From contig JAAOMT010000226.1 of the NCBI GenBank assembly GCA_016748015.1, positions 416,604-480,603 on the forward strand: a stretch of 64,000 nt of DNA, given 5' to 3'. Both the position numbers and the translations under genes were made by a program. Position 1 is the stretch's first letter. Every line of letters begins with the position of its first letter. Under the pieces are notes generated by a model. The model saw only the letters and a list, made by a program, of their open reading frames with translations, did no database searches and was not told the DNA's origin. The stretch is from Geosiphon pyriformis (lineage: Eukaryota > Glomeromycota > Glomeromycetes > Archaeosporales > Geosiphonaceae). This document shows, one piece after another, positions 35,352 to 48,448 of this stretch.

Positions 35352-36500
35352 TTATCAAACTTGAGAAATTTACTGGTAAAGAAAACAATACCCAAATATA
35401 GTTAAATAATATTACCAATGCAATTACAGCCAATAACTGGAACAATGCCAAAGCTCTTCAAGCTATTTTTTACTTCTTATAAAATACTGCCAACTCATAA
35501 TATTAGAATTTTATCAACAAGCCACAAATTTTTGATGTGTTTAAAACTGCATTTTTACAATACTTTAGTAATTACAACAGCATTAATTGGTTATTAACTA
35601 GTTTTATTATAATCAAACAAGATAATACTAAAGCAGTTACTACTTACTTAAGATGTTTCCACAGAAATTTACATCAGATTCAGACAATTTAAGCTGACTA
35701 CTTTACAGTAACACAAATCTTGAATCAATTTATTTACAGATTACACAGTAGCTTTCTACAATGAATATGTTCAATATATTCAAATATTTTTTAAAACACA
35801 GTCATATATATCTAAGATTTTGAATTGGCTAAACTTGAAGCTAATTATGTCCAAGCCATAAATTTAGTAATAAATGAATTATCTGAATTAAATACCAAAT
35901 TAAAACAATTTAGCAAAACTATCAATCAGAAAATTGATAAATACTTAGCTAATAATTAGACAATCTATCAATCTTTTCAATATTATGACAATTAAAAAAA
36001 CTCTAATCATTTCCAAAATCAATTGTATTTATTATCCTTATCAACTAATTAATTGTGGCAGTATAAGATACATATATGTTACTATTGTAATAAACAAAAA
36101 CACTTAAAACTAGACTGCTATACAAAATTAAATAACCAATAATTGAAAAATTAATATCAAAACTTCAATTGTCAGTTTTAAATTCCAAATTATATTCTGA
36201 ATTAAGAACAATATCAATTTTATTACACACCAATGATACAATAACCAGTATATTCATTTTCAGTATATCAAACTTTAGCACCAATTATTTATTAGCTACA
36301 GCTACAAGTTATCTATTAACCACAACCAATTCAAGCACTATCACAAAACCTAGTTTAAATATTAATGGGCAATCAAAAACTAAGAATTACTCACATATAA
36401 CAGAATTGAAAATTAGTAATAATAATATATTAACTAATCTTCAATTTATTGAATCAATTATTAGAATTACATTAATAGAGTTTGAAAAGTAGATATACTT
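35352..36500 (+). pseudogene. Ty3-B2 gag
   Basis: After IKLEKFTGKENN, a capsid-like core follows (ANNWNNAKALQAIFYFL, then AVTTYLRCFHRNLHQI, an FxRxLxxQ-type motif of Ty3 gags), then a long acidic/Asn helix (ELAKLEANYVQAINLVINEL) and the knuckle CYYCNKQKHLKLDC (36077-36118). The four metal ligands remain but the Gly before His is Lys. The C-terminal Ser/Asn/Thr-rich part is open at 36169-36492. TAA/TAG stops sit at Gln and Trp positions throughout. Confidence 0.8.
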
Positions 36501-36689
36501 AAAACCCAAATTCTCAAAACTATTTAAGCCTTTTAGTTATTCCAGAAATCAACTTATCTAACAACTTAAAAATTAATCAACAACTATTTACTAACAACAT
36601 TTCATTAGTAATTATTACTAAAAATACATATTTCCCTTTAAATTAAAAGAGTTAGCCACAAAATTTCTATTTAGTAGAGCTGCTTTTGA

Positions 36690-37075
36690 TGCCAAATCTA
36701 TTACCACCATATATACTGATATCAAAGTTGATGGCCATCTTATTAAACTAATCCTTAATAGTAGTTTAGCAGACAGTATTATCATATAACAACTTATAAA
36801 CTAATTAAATTGCCAAGTTAATTATGCTGTTAGTGTTAGAATCATTGTAGTTAATAGAATAACAAAAATTTTTATTGGTAAAATTGACAACTTTTTATTC
36901 AAAATCAATGACATCATGACACTCATCAAAATTTTTGCAATAAAAGCTATGTAATATTAAGCTTTTATTAATAATAACTGGCTGTTCAAGATTAATATTA
37001 TACTTGACTAAATCATGCAAGAACTACAGTTCAGTTAAAATAATCAACAAACTTGGATACCAGTTATTATAGATA
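36690..37075 (+). pseudogene. Ty3-B2 aspartic protease
   Basis: TIYTDIKVDGHLIKLILNSSLADSIII opens the fold: Asp-Ser-Gly has become Asn-Ser-Ser. FLFKINDIMTLIKIF and the terminal NNNWLFK (family GNDWL) follow. All Ty3-B proteases in this window have lost the catalytic Asp. The fold and place between gag and the Cys-rich linker are as in the other copies. Confidence 0.75.
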
Positions 37076-37369
37076 CTTTAAAGCTTTTTTAAGAGAGCAA
37101 CTATTGATTCAGCTAGAAGAAAAAAAAAATCTACTTGGAAAGCCTATTAAGTTTTGTGAACTAAAGATAAATATAACAAATTACTGCCAATACTTTCTTA
37201 AAATAATAATAATAATAATAAAAAAAGAATAAGCCAGAAGTTACTACAGCCACCAAAAAAATAAATAATGACTGAAATAGATTATAATTCATAAATATAA
37301 AGAAAAAACCACTTTATATTTTATTAAAATATACTGATTATAAGAAAAAGCTTTTTTCCATATAAGCTT

Positions 37370-37990
37370 GAATCTTGTTAGACAAAAATTATTGGATATA
37401 CACCTACTATTATTGTAAACCATGCCACTGAGAATGTTTTAGTTATCCTAAATAATAATAAAAGTGGAACAATGAATCATGTCTCACTTGTAAGGAAACA
37501 CTATTTGACAAAAAAATATAGAATAACATTTTTAGTTAAAAAAATATATGCAACATATCATATTAATACACAATTCTAATCAGTGACTAGATAAGCTGAA
37601 GAATGCTTTTTAATATTGCATAAAACTGAGCACTTTATGTTTGAACAATTACCCACATGACAAAGACAAAATTTGGCAAATAACAAGTATCAAAATCAAA
37701 AACACTTTACTTAATAAAATACTTGCCATTAAAAACAACCTACCAGAATTTGTTGAGACTGTTTTCATTCTTAATATAAATATATTCATCAATATTTTAA
37801 GTAATCCAAAACAATTTCACAAACACTACCAAAAGTTAGCACTAACTAAAGAAAAGCAAAAACAGTATTTGAAACAATTAAATACAAGACTTTATAAATA
37901 TTGCCTAATTTCTAATGACTTCAAATATTGTGATAATTGTGATCTCATCTATAATCTACTATCATGCATAATTTATTTAATTTTTAAAGA
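37370..37990 (+). pseudogene. Ty3-B2 Cys-rich linker
   Basis: Cys pairs can be read in order: YYCKPCH (about 37412), CLTCKETLFD (about 37480), and YCLISNDFKYCDNCDLIYN in the open frame 37641-38351. They look like small zinc ribbons. Between them is a charged helical stretch (FHKHYQKLALTKEKQKQYL). No known enzyme is recognised; it links protease to the dUTPase domain and is conserved in all four Ty3-B copies. Confidence 0.65.
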
Positions 37991-38189
37991 AGAAAAACCA
38001 ATCAGTAAATATACATTGGAATTAAAATCAAAATTTAATTACAATTTAAACTCTAATAATAATAACAACAATAATTCTAACTTTGTTTATTATGACAATA
38101 ACAACAATAATAATTTAAACTTTAATTACAACTCTGAACAATATATTGCACTTCCAAATTTTTTAATAGAGCAGAAACTTAAATGGTTC

Positions 38190-38640
38190 AATAATAATAG
38201 TAAAAATATTATGCCTAAATACACATATAATACTAATATAAGGTTTAATTTCAAATATCTAGAAAAAACTGCTATCAGATTAAAACTTTATTCATATATT
38301 AGTATAAATCTGAAAATAGCAATAGAAATTCTGACAATAATAATAGTTTAACTAGCTTTTAGATCTATTTTAGTAAAAAAAAGAATTAATATTAGAGGAA
38401 GAATAATTGATACAGGATATATGGAAAATATTATTGCAATACTACAAAATAACTCAGAAAAAAAATACATAATTGAGCCAAATGAAAAGATAACACAGAC
38501 AATATTTTTGTCTCTAATTAAAATAGCTTAATTGGTATTAGTAGAAACAAGGGAAAAATTAAGAATTACAACAAAAAAATTAAAAAAATTTAAATCAACA
38601 AGTAGAATAAATATACTAATTAATATGGTAAAAAAAAACA
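38190..38640 (+). pseudogene. Ty3-B2 dUTPase-like domain
   Basis: Motif 1 YNTNIRFNFKY (family DTDAGFDLRY), motif 2 FRSILVKKRINI (RSSLAKKGINI), motif 3 GRIIDTGYMENIIAM (GxIDxGYxGNI, Asp and Tyr kept), motif 4 NEKITQTIFLSL (EKIAQxIF) and motif 5 KKFKSTSRINI (GFGSTGR). Order and spacing match a trimeric dUTPase of about 140 residues. Upstream (about 38040-38140) is an Asn-rich low-complexity linker. Motif 1 Asp and the Gly-rich motif 5 are lost, so the copy is inactive. In an intact element it would lower dUTP during reverse transcription. Confidence 0.75.
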
Positions 38641-39039
38641 ATTAATAAGAAAGAAATTATTTTTACTCATCAATTAATTTCTATTTCATCATATAATCAA
38701 TATATAATAGTTATAAAAAAAAAGATAAAAGACCAACTCCAAATTTTTGAAGCTAAAATAAATATTTGTAAATTAAAAGAGATTATCTTTATTAATTTTT
38801 ATATATTAGTCAAAAACAACAAACACATCAAGATCTCAATCTATAATATAACTGAAAACTCCATAGAAATACCAAGTAAAATTACTATCAAATACTTAAA
38901 CACTAAAGTTGAGAACTAATTACCAATTACTATTTCAGACTTTTTACAACTTTATGAATATATGAATATCATATCATAAATTATATACAGACAAAAAAAA
39001 TATTATTTGTTGTAATCAAAACAATTAAAACAAATGAAC

Positions 39040-40340
39040 TTGGAGAATTTAAACCCATTTCAACAGATACAACTCAAAATACTACTTAACAACTTTACTA
39101 ATATCTTTGCCAGTAAAAATGAATTTGGCAGAACTGATATTATCTAATATTAGATTAAAACTAAAAATGTAATGCCAATTAAACAAAAAACATACAGAGT
39201 ACCACCCACCAATCATAAAATCATTTGACAAAAAATCAACAAAATGTTAAATAATGGATTAATTTAACTATCAATAAGCTTATAGTTATTACTAGTGGTA
39301 CTCATTTGGAAAAAAAATAGAAAAATTTATTTTTGTGTAGATTACTAAAAGCTTAACAGTATTACTTATGAAGACAATTATCCAACTTTACAAATATAGG
39401 AATTATTCAATGTTTTTAAAGAAAAGAAATGGTTTTCAACATTAGACTTAGATAATAGTTACTGGCAAGTAACTATGAATTTAATGGACAAGGAGAAGAT
39501 AACATTCACAACCAAAGAAGAGAATTTCAAATTTGATGTTATGCCTTTTGGCTTAACCAATATTCCAATTATCTTTCAATAACTTATGAAAATTGTATAC
39601 ACTAAATTACTATAATAATCAATAGTAATCTACTTAGATAACACTAATGTGTTTTCCAAAACATTTGATAATCATCTTTATTATTTCTAATAAATATTTG
39701 AAAAATTAAAAAGAGCTGAATTGAAATTAAATGCAACCAAATACTTTTTTGACAAAACTGAACTCAAGTTTTTGGGATATGTTGTGAGTAAAGATGATAT
39801 CAAAACAGACTCAGACAAGATTAAAATAGTCAAAAACTTTCCAGTATTAACAAATCTTATAGAATTAAGAGCATTTTTGGAATTTGCTAAATACTATTGT
39901 CACTTTATCTAAAACTTTTCTAAATTGGCTCAAACATTTTACCAGCTCTAAGCAAAAAATATTAAATATGAATAAACTGAAATCTAACAAGAAGCTTTTA
40001 ACATCTTAAGAAAAAAGCTTATTCAAGCTTTAGTACTAATTTATTCAAATTACAACAAGTCATTTATTATTACTATTAATATATTTGATCAAGCATTGGA
40101 AGCAGTATTATTACAAAAAAGAGCAGATAAATAAGAATATCCAGTAATATATGTTAGCAAAAGTTTAAGTTCTGCTGAAAAAAACTATGGAACTCCAGCA
40201 TTAAAACATTTAGCTATCTATTGGACTATTATTAAATAGAAGAAATATTTAAGTCAAAAGTTTAATATATACATTGATTACAAAAGATTAACATCAATTC
40301 AAAAGCAAAAATTTGAAAACAATTGCTATGCAAGCTGAAA
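39040..40340 (+). pseudogene. Ty3-B2 reverse transcriptase and RNase H
   Basis: RT motifs: IYFCVDY, WFSTLDLDNSYWQV (motif A with Asp), DVMPFGLTNIPIIF, VIYLDNTNVFSKT (YLDD to YLDN), LKFLGYVVSKDDIKTD and LRAFLEFAKYYCHFI. RNase H: FIITINIFDQALEAVLLQ (family TDAF), SAEKNYGTPALKHLAIYW and YIDYKRLTSIQ. The frame is open only in pieces (39721-39912 longest), with TAA/TAG at Gln/Trp codons. Confidence 0.85.
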
Positions 40341-40399
40341 AATAGAAATATTATTATTTAATTATATTATATATTATAAAAAAAAGAAAAAAACAGAAA

Positions 40400-41496
40400 T
40401 ACTGATGGTTTGTCATAAATAAAACAAATCTTAAAACATTTTAACCCAAAAATATAACAAAAAATAAACACACAAAAATATTAATAACTTCAACATTATA
40501 TTAATACTCAACAGTTCAAGAAGAAATTATCTTAAAAAAAACAAAACAACATAAAACAACAATCAAAATATTTTATTACTTACCAAGATATATTATATCA
40601 GAAAAACAAAAAATACTCAGATCAGCCATTCAAAATAATTACAAAACCAGAGAAAAAAACAATATTATTCAACATATATTTAAATCTAACAACAAAACAT
40701 TTTCATAAAAAAACAACCATAAAAAAAACCATAAAAAAATATTATTGGCCATCTATATATTTATATATTATTTAATATATTTAAAATTGTGATGCTTATT
40801 AAAAAAAAAAGAACAAAATCTAGTAAACTGCTAAAACCAATCAAAGTGAGACAATTATTTGATCAAATTGGAATTGACTTAGTTAGATTATTAATAATAA
40901 CCAGCAAAAGCAATAAATATATATCAATAGCTATAAATTATCTCACAAAATAACCAGAAGCAAAAACAATTCAAAAAGCAAATGCAAAATTTGTAGCTGA
41001 ATTTGTTCATTAAGATTCGATTTGTTAATACAGATGTCTAAAAGAATTGTTATCAAATCAAAGAACTCACTTTGTAAACAGAATATTAACAGAATTAAGT
41101 CAAAAATTTGGAATTAAAAGACTATTATTATCACTATATTATTCACAAACAAATGACTTAGTTGAAAAATTTAATAAAACATTGTGTGAAACAATAGCCA
41201 AGATCAGCCAAAAAAATTAAGACAAATAGAATTTGTTTATATTATTAGTATTATTTGCTTATTGGACAATAAAGCAAGATACCAAACAAGTAATACCATT
41301 TAAATTTGTTTACAATAGAACAACAACATTACTAGTTAAAATAGATATTAACATATATTTAACAAAACCAATAACAAAAGCTAACTTCCAAAAAACATTG
41401 CTAAAAAGAACATATAACTTAATAAAAACATTAGAAAACAAAAAACAAAAAACAGCTGATAATATTTAAAAGTTACAAAAAAAACAAAAAAGACAA
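40400..41496 (+). pseudogene. Ty3-B2 integrase, first part
   Basis: The zinc-binding domain is about 40680-40810 (HFHKKTTIKKTIKKYYWP ... NCDAYQKK, second Cys to Tyr). In the core, GIDLV (first Asp intact), LLSNQRTHF (second Asp to Asn), LVEKFN (Glu intact), then 41233-41469 open (LFAYWTIKQDTKQVIPFKFVYNR). The gene is cut at 41496 by the B3 LTR and resumes at about 51493. Confidence 0.8.
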
Positions 41497-42383
41497 TATT
41501 ACAGATAATTATTTAGGGTGTTAGAACAAATAACAAATCTATAACTTGGTGCTTAATAGTTAATAATATTGGTAATATCTAAAGATTTTGAAGTCTAAAA
41601 GTTTTGGTTGATAATAAACAGAGATTTAATTAATGGTTTTTTTTGTGAATTTTTTTTTAGCATAATGGCCAGTTTAATTTGGCAGTTGTGTCTTTCTAAT
41701 AAGCTATTCTTAAATTTTTATTTTTATTTTCTGGTTTTTTACCAAACTATCTTTAATGTCAAATATTTAGCACTTAATCTCTTTTAATTAATTAGTAAAC
41801 AACAAAGAAATAAAATAAAAAAAAATAAAAAAAAGATAAAAAAATAAAAAAATAAAAATTAATATTTTATTAATAGCCATAATCAAAAGCTATTGGTTTA
41901 ATGTGGTTAAATATTGAATTCTATTAACATAGAATGTTAATAAAGTAAACATGATTAATATGTCTTAATCAAGCAATAATAACATAAATTTAAGTAATAA
42001 TTAATATTTTATTAATATGTAATTTGATTCTACTTCAAGTTATAAAAAACTATTTTTTAAAAGAAGAAGTATTGAGTAATTAATAAATTCTAACTAACTG
42101 TTGGTATCAATTCTGTTTTTTTTGTTTCTAATACTTTTGCTATATATACATATTTTTTGTTATATAAAATTTTACATTTTTTTGAACAATATACTTATTA
42201 TTAAGCAATATGCTATAATTTTTTAACAATATATTTATTGCTAAGCAGTATATCATAATTTACTATTAATATGCACATTGCTGAGCAATATATTATAATT
42301 TTTTGATATTTGTTTACTTGCTAAGTACTCTTTTCTATTTGTTTTTTTTATTTTTTCTTACTTGTACTTTTTTATAAGTAATA
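41497..42383 (-). repeat. Ty3-B3 3' LTR
   Basis: 887 bp, the reverse complement of the Ty3-B LTR (TATTACAGATAATT on the left, TATAAGTAATA on the right). The 40-bp U3 repeats lie at about 42190-42330, four diverged units. Confidence 0.88.
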
Positions 42384-42398
42384 TTATCTTTTTTTTTA
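42384..42398 (-). other. Ty3-B3 polypurine tract
   Basis: On the minus strand this reads as an A-run ending GATAA immediately upstream of the LTR, the expected priming site for plus-strand DNA. Confidence 0.6.
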
Positions 42399-43120
42399 AT
42401 ATTAAGTTTTATCAAAATCTTTATTTTAAATTAAGTTTATTACTTCTCTTTTTAATACTGTTTGTTCAATTCTGTTCCTTATTTTTTTACTTTGAAAGTT
42501 GTTTATTTTTCTCTACTGGTTAACAATTATTGTTTTTATTTCTTAGTATAATAGTATTGCTGGATAATTTTGAAATATGGTGTGTAGTCAGTACATTGTT
42601 TTAATATATAGTTTAAAATTTGTTTTCTTTTCAATAAAATTTTTAATCTGTTGTACTATTTTTTAATTGAATATTTTTTTGAATTTATCAATATATAATT
42701 TCTAAATATTCAACTTTTGTTTCAACTAATAATAACAATATAATACTGAAAGTTGTTTTATTTATAGCTTCCAGTTTTCTTTAATTAGTTTCTCTGTTGG
42801 AATCATTATTGATATTTTTTCAAAAATGTTTTTTACTTTTTTTATAACTTTATTTAACCAGTATTTTGTTTGGTTCTGTGGTCATTAATATGGGGTAATT
42901 CTTGCTTTTTTTTTTCTTTTTGGTGTTTTGATAGCAAATTGTTTGATAATTAATAACAATTTTCATGTCTAATTGTTGTTGATTTATGGTCTAGAATAAT
43001 TATTGAACTATTATGTAGATGTAGTTTGAGATTTTTATCTTTTTTTGTTGCTTTTGTTATGTATACTATGTTTTTATATACTATTTTTGTAGATTAATTT
43101 GACATGTTTGTGTTAATAAT
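42399..43120 (-). other. Ty3-B3 3' region between integrase and LTR
   Basis: About 700 bases aligned with 51900-52530 of B2 and 56870-57560 of B4. Near its 5' side the minus strand carries a DIxIxINxQ-TICYQ-like coding pattern in all copies, but the frames do not stay open. It may be a decayed accessory gene. Confidence 0.4.
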
Positions 43121-43129
43121 TATAATTGG

Positions 43130-44420
43130 TTTTAGATCTTATAAAATTTTATCTGGTTAGACTAGTATTTATTGTACTTTTAGTTATAAAATATTACTAG
43201 TAAATAATAATGCTATATTGTGATATGATTTTAGTTAATTTCTATGTACTGTTTTAAGTAAAATTTTGTTGTCTTATCTTAATTTATAAGCTCTAATTTT
43301 TAAAAATTTTTCAATATGAAATAGTTTATTCTATTTGGAATTGAATTTTTTACTTTATTGTTTTTCTGTTTTGGTACAATATAAGAATACTTTGTCTCTA
43401 ATTTTGAATTCAACTGGTTTATCTGGTAATTAGTTATTATATTATTTTTTTTGTTTTGCTTGTAACTTTTGGATATTATTAGCTGCTTTTCATTTTTTGT
43501 TTTTTAATGTTTCTATTAAGTCATATGTTCTTTTCAGCAATGTTTTTTGGAAGTTGGTTTCTGTTATTGGTTCTGTTAAATATATGCTGATATTTATCTC
43601 AACTAGTAATATTGCTGTTCTATTGTAAACAAGTTCAAATAGTATTGCTTGTATAGTATCTTGCTTTATTGTCTGATAAGCAAATAATACTGATAGTATA
43701 AACAAATCCTATTTGTCCTGGTTTTTTTGATTGATTTTGACTATTGTTTTATATAATGTTCTGTTAAACTTTTCAACTAAGCCATTTGTTTGTAAATAAT
43801 ATGGTAATAATAATAGTCTCTTAATTTCAAATTTTTAACTTAATTCTGTTAATATTCTATTCATAAAGTGAATTCTTTGATTTAATAATAATTTTTTTGG
43901 GTATTCATGGCAACAAATTAAATTTTAGTGTATAAATTTGGCTATAAATTCTGCATCTGTTCTTTGAATTGCTTTTGTTTTTAATCATTTTGTAAGATAG
44001 TCTATGACTACTATTATATATTGATTGTTTTTGCTAATTATTGTTAATAATCCAACTAATTCAATTTTAATTCAATCAAATAATTGTCCTACTTTAATTG
44101 GTCTTAGTGGTTTATTAGATCTTAGTAGTTCACTGGGTTTTATTCTTTTTCTTCTTTAACAAACATTACAATTTTAAATATTTTAAATGATGTTTAGATA
44201 CATAAATAACCAATAGTATTTTTTTCTGGTTTTTTCCATAGTTGTTTTTTTATGAAAATGTTCTGCTGTTAGATTTGAATGTATATTAAATAGTATTGTT
44301 TCTTTCTTTGGTTTTGTAATTACTTTGAATAATTAATTTGAGTATTTTCTGTTTTTCTAATATAATATATTTTGGTAAATAATAAAATATTTTACTTGTT
44401 GTTTTATGTTGTTTTGTTTT
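43130..44420 (-). pseudogene. Ty3-B3 integrase
   Basis: The zinc-binding domain is at about 44290-44150 (CLLKKK after the Cys pair). The first catalytic Asp position reads KIELVGLL (Glu), the second LLLNQRIH (Asn), and LVEKFNRT keeps Glu (about 43780). The frame 43490-43705 is open (LFAYQTIKQDTIQAILFELVYNR), and the tail (43130-43480) carries the chromatin-side beta-barrel-like C-terminus. Two of the three acidic residues are altered, so it is inactive. Confidence 0.8.
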
Positions 44421-44559
44421 TTTTGAGATAATTTTTCCTTAAACTGTTGAGTATTAATATAATGTTAAAGTTGTTAATATTTTTTTGTGTTCATTTTTTG
44501 TTATATTTTTGGATTAAAATGTTTTTAGATTTGTTTTATTTATGACAAACCATCAGTAT

Positions 44560-45900
44560 TTTTTTTTTTATAATATATGGTATAATTAAATAATGATAGT
44601 TCTATTTTTTATTTTGCTTCTGGATTAATGTTAATTCTTTATGATCAGTATACATATTAAACTTTTAACTTAAATATTCTTTTCATTTAATAACAGTTCA
44701 ATTAATAGCTAAATATTCTAATACTAAAGTTTTATAGTTTTTTTGGCTGAACTTAAACTTTTGCTAATATATGTTACTAAATGTTCTTATTTATTTATTT
44801 TTTTTGTAACAATATAGTTTACAATACTTGATTGAATACATTGGTAGTAATAATAAATGGCTTGCTGTAATCTAAATAAATTAATACTAGTGCTTTAATA
44901 AGCTTTCTTCTTAAGATGTTAAAAGCTTCTTGTGGGGTTTTTGTCTATTTATATTTAACATTCTTTGCTTAAAGCTAGTAAAGTAGTTGAGCCAATTTGG
45001 AGAAGTTTTGAATAAAGCAGCAATAGTATCCAGCAAATCTCAAAAATGCTCTTAATTTCATAAAATTTGTTGGTACTAGAAAATTTTTGACTATTTCGAT
45101 TTTGTCTGAATCTGTTTTTATACTATTTTTGCTTACAACATATTCCAAAAACTTAAGTTCTGTTTTTCCAAAAAAGCATTTGGTTGTATTCAACTTTAAT
45201 CTGGCTCTTTTTGAATTTTTTGAACACTTATTGGAGATAATAAAGATGATTGTCAAATGTTTTAAAGAACATATTTGTGTTGTCCAAGTAAACTACTATA
45301 GATTTTCATAGTAATCCAGTGTAAACAATTTCTATAAATCATTAAAAAATAACTGGAGCATTGGTTAAACCAAATGATATAACATTAAATTCAAAGTTCT
45401 TTTTTCTGGTAGTAAACACTGTTTTTTTTTGTTAACTAAGTTCATGGCTACTTGCCAGTAATTACTATCTAAGTTCAATATTAAAAACCATTTTTTCTTT
45501 TCAAAAGCATCAAATAATTTTTGTATTCATAAAGTTAGATAGCTGTTTTCATAAATAATACTGTTAAACTTTTAGTAATCTACACAAAAGCAGATCTTTT
45601 CATTTTTTTTCTAAACAAGTACTATTGGTAATAATCATGAACTCATTGATAATTGAATTAATCTATTGTTTAACATTCTGTTGATTTCCTATTAAATGAT
45701 TTTATTGCTAGCTTGTAGTACTTTGTATACTTTTTGTTTAATTAGCATTGTATTTTTAGTTTTAATCTGGTGTTAAATAATATTAGTTCTACCAAATTCA
45801 TTTTTACTAACAAAGATGTTAATAAAATTGTTGAGTAGTATTTTGAGTTATATTTGTTGAAATAAGTTCAAATTTTTTAAGTTTATTTGTTTTAATTGTT
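44560..45900 (-). pseudogene. Ty3-B3 reverse transcriptase and RNase H
   Basis: Best frame 44975-45256: RARLKLNTTKCFFGKTELKFL ... LRAFLRFAGYYCCFI. Upstream, VYLDNTNMFF near 45280 replaces YLDD, and DLLLCRLL/FCVDY-type signals occur at about 45580. RNase H follows to the left with an altered TDAF motif and an LSSAEKNY-like piece near 44740. The order is identical to B2. Confidence 0.83.
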
Positions 45901-46289
45901 TTAGTTGTAACAAATAGCACTTTTCTTATCTGTATATAATTTGTGATATAATATTTATATATTCACAAAGCTGTAAAAAGTTTGAAATAGTGGTAGGTGC
46001 TTGATTCTTAATTTTAGTGCTTAAGTATTTAATAATAGTTTTACTTGATATTTCTTTGAAATCTTTAGTTATGTTATATATAGGAATCTTGATGTGTTTA
46101 TTATTTTTGACTAGTATGTAAAGATTGATAATAACAATCTTTACTGATTCACAAATGTTTGTTTTAGTTTCAAAAATTTGGGATTGGGTTTTTATCTTCT
46201 TTTCTATAACTATTTATACTGATTATATGGTAAAATAGAAATTAATTGATAAATGAAAATAATTTCTCTCTTATTAATTATTTTTTCTT

Positions 46290-46750
46290 TTACCATATTA
46301 ACTGATATATCTATTCTACTTATTGATCCAAATTTTTTTATCTCTTTTGTCATGATTTCTAACTTTTTTTTGGCTTTTATTAATATTAACTAAGCTATTT
46401 TAACCAAAAACAAGAATATTGTTTATGCTATCTTTTTATTTGGTTCAATTATATATCTTTTTTCTAAGTTATTTTGTAATATTACAATAATATTTTTTAT
46501 ATATCCTGTATTAATTATTTTTTCTCTAATATTAATCTCTTTTTTTATTAAACTAGATCTAGAGACTATTTAGATCATTGTTGTTTTTAGAATTTCTAAT
46601 ACTATTTTCAAATCTATATTAGTGTACAAATATAGTTCTAATTTAATAGCAGTTTTTCTTGAATACCTAAAATCAAACTCTGCATTGGTATTATGTACAT
46701 ATTCTGGTATAATATTTTCAGCATTATTGTTAAACCATTTTAGTTTTTGT
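46290..46750 (-). pseudogene. Ty3-B3 dUTPase-like domain
   Basis: Motif 1 HNTNAEFDFRY (family DTDAGFDL; the terminal Asp kept) lies in the open stretch 46570-46905. After a stop come SSLIKKEINI (motif 2), IINTGYIKNIIVILQN (motif 3, Asp to Asn), NKKIAXTIFLFL (motif 4) and KKFGSISRIDI (motif 5, FGS kept). The Asn-rich linker that precedes the domain is also present (46790-46880). Together with B1, B2 and B4 this gives four readings of the same domain with different damage. Confidence 0.75.
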
Positions 46751-46879
46751 TTCATTGACAGATCTGAAAGCATAATATACTGTTTGGAGTTGTAATCAAA
46801 GTTTGAATTATTGTTGTTATTATTGTTATAGTAAACAGAGTTAGAACTATTGTTGTTATTATTATCAGAGTTTGAATCA

Positions 46880-47600
46880 TGATTGAATTTTAATTCCAAT
46901 TTCAATATATATTTACTAATTGGTTCTTTTTCTTCAAAGATTGAATAAATTATACATGATAGTAGATTATAGATAAGATCACAATTATCACAATATTTAA
47001 AGTTACTGAAAATTAGGCAATATTTACAAAGTTTTGTATTTAACTATTTCAAATATTGTTCTTGTTTTTTTTAGTCAATGCTAACTTTTAGTAGTATTTG
47101 TGAAATTGTTTTAAATTGCTTAGAATATTGATAAATACATCTGTATTAAGAATAAAAACAGACTTAACAGGTTTTAATAGGTTGTTTTTGATGATAAATA
47201 TTTCATTAGATAAAATGCCTTTGATTTTAGCACTTGTTATTTGCCAAATTTTATCTTTATCATGTAAGTAACTGTCTAAACATAAAAGTGGTTGGTTCTA
47301 TATGATGTTAAAAGCTGTTTTTTGGCTTATTTAATTGCTAATAAAGATTATATATTGACATAATGTATTACATATTTCTTTTTGACTAAAAATATTATTC
47401 TATATTCTTTTATTGAACAGTATTTTCTCACAAACAAGACATGACTTATTGTTCTATTTTTTTTGTTACTTAAAGTAATCATAGCATTCTTTATAATATA
47501 ACTTGTAATAGTAGTGAGTATGTATTCAGTAGTTTTTGTTTGATAAAATTCAAGCTCTTATAAAGAAAAACTTCTTTTTATAATTAATATATTTTAGTAA
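46880..47600 (-). pseudogene. Ty3-B3 Cys-rich linker
   Basis: Aligned with B2 37370-37990. It keeps the KYCLIFSNFKYCDNCDLIYN segment at about 47020-46960 and an upstream CLVCE-like pair near 47440. Frames are broken by stops. Confidence 0.6.
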
Positions 47601-47879
47601 AATATAAGATAGTTCTTTTCTTGTATTCATGGAGTATGATTTATCTTAATTATTAGTTATTTTTTTAGTAATTGTGGTTGCTTTTGGCTTGTTTTCTTCT
47701 TTTTCTTTCTCTTTATTGTCTCATAAGAGTATTGGTAATAACTTATTGTGTTCATTTTTAGTCCATAAAACTTAATAGACTTTTCAGATAAGTTTTTCTT
47801 TTTTTTTCAAACTTGATTAATAGTAATTAAATAGTAATATTTGTTTTAAAGTGGCTGCAAGTAGCAAGTACCCAAGTTT

Positions 47880-48260
47880 GTTGACCATTTTAACTGAACT
47901 ATAGCTTCTGAGTATTTTAGTTAACTATAGCATTGGTTTTAAACAGCCAATTATTACTAATAAGAACTTGATATTATATGGCTTATATCACAAAAACCTT
48001 GATGAGTGCCATAATATTATTAACTTCAAACAAAAAATTGTCAATTTTACTAATAAAAGTTTTTATTGCTTTATTAGCTATAATTATTCTGATGCTAATA
48101 ACACAATCAATTTAGCAATCTAATTGGTCCATAAGTTGTTATGTAATAATACTGTTTGCTAAATCATTATTAAAAATTAGTTTAATAAAGTGTCTATTGA
48201 CTTTAGTATTAATATACATAGTAGTGATTGGTTTGGTATTAAGAGTGGTTCTATTGAATA
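47880..48260 (-). pseudogene. Ty3-B3 aspartic protease
   Basis: The opening strand reads KLIFNNDLANSII near 48170 (family KLILDSGSADSII), so the active-site Asp-Ser-Gly is Asn-Asn-Asp. A decayed second half follows to about 47930 (NNWLFKTNA). Flanked by gag on the right and the Cys-rich linker on the left. Confidence 0.65.
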
Positions 48261-48448
48261 ATGCTATTTTTAATTAGATTTCTAATTTGAAGAAAAATAT
48301 GACTACAAGTAATTTATTTTTAGTAATGATTATTAGTGAAATATTGCTAATAAGTAATTGTTAGTTGGTTACCAAATTGTTGAATATATTGTCTTTTGGA
48401 ATAACCAGAAGACTTAAATAGTTTTAAAAATTTGGGTTTTGAATATAT

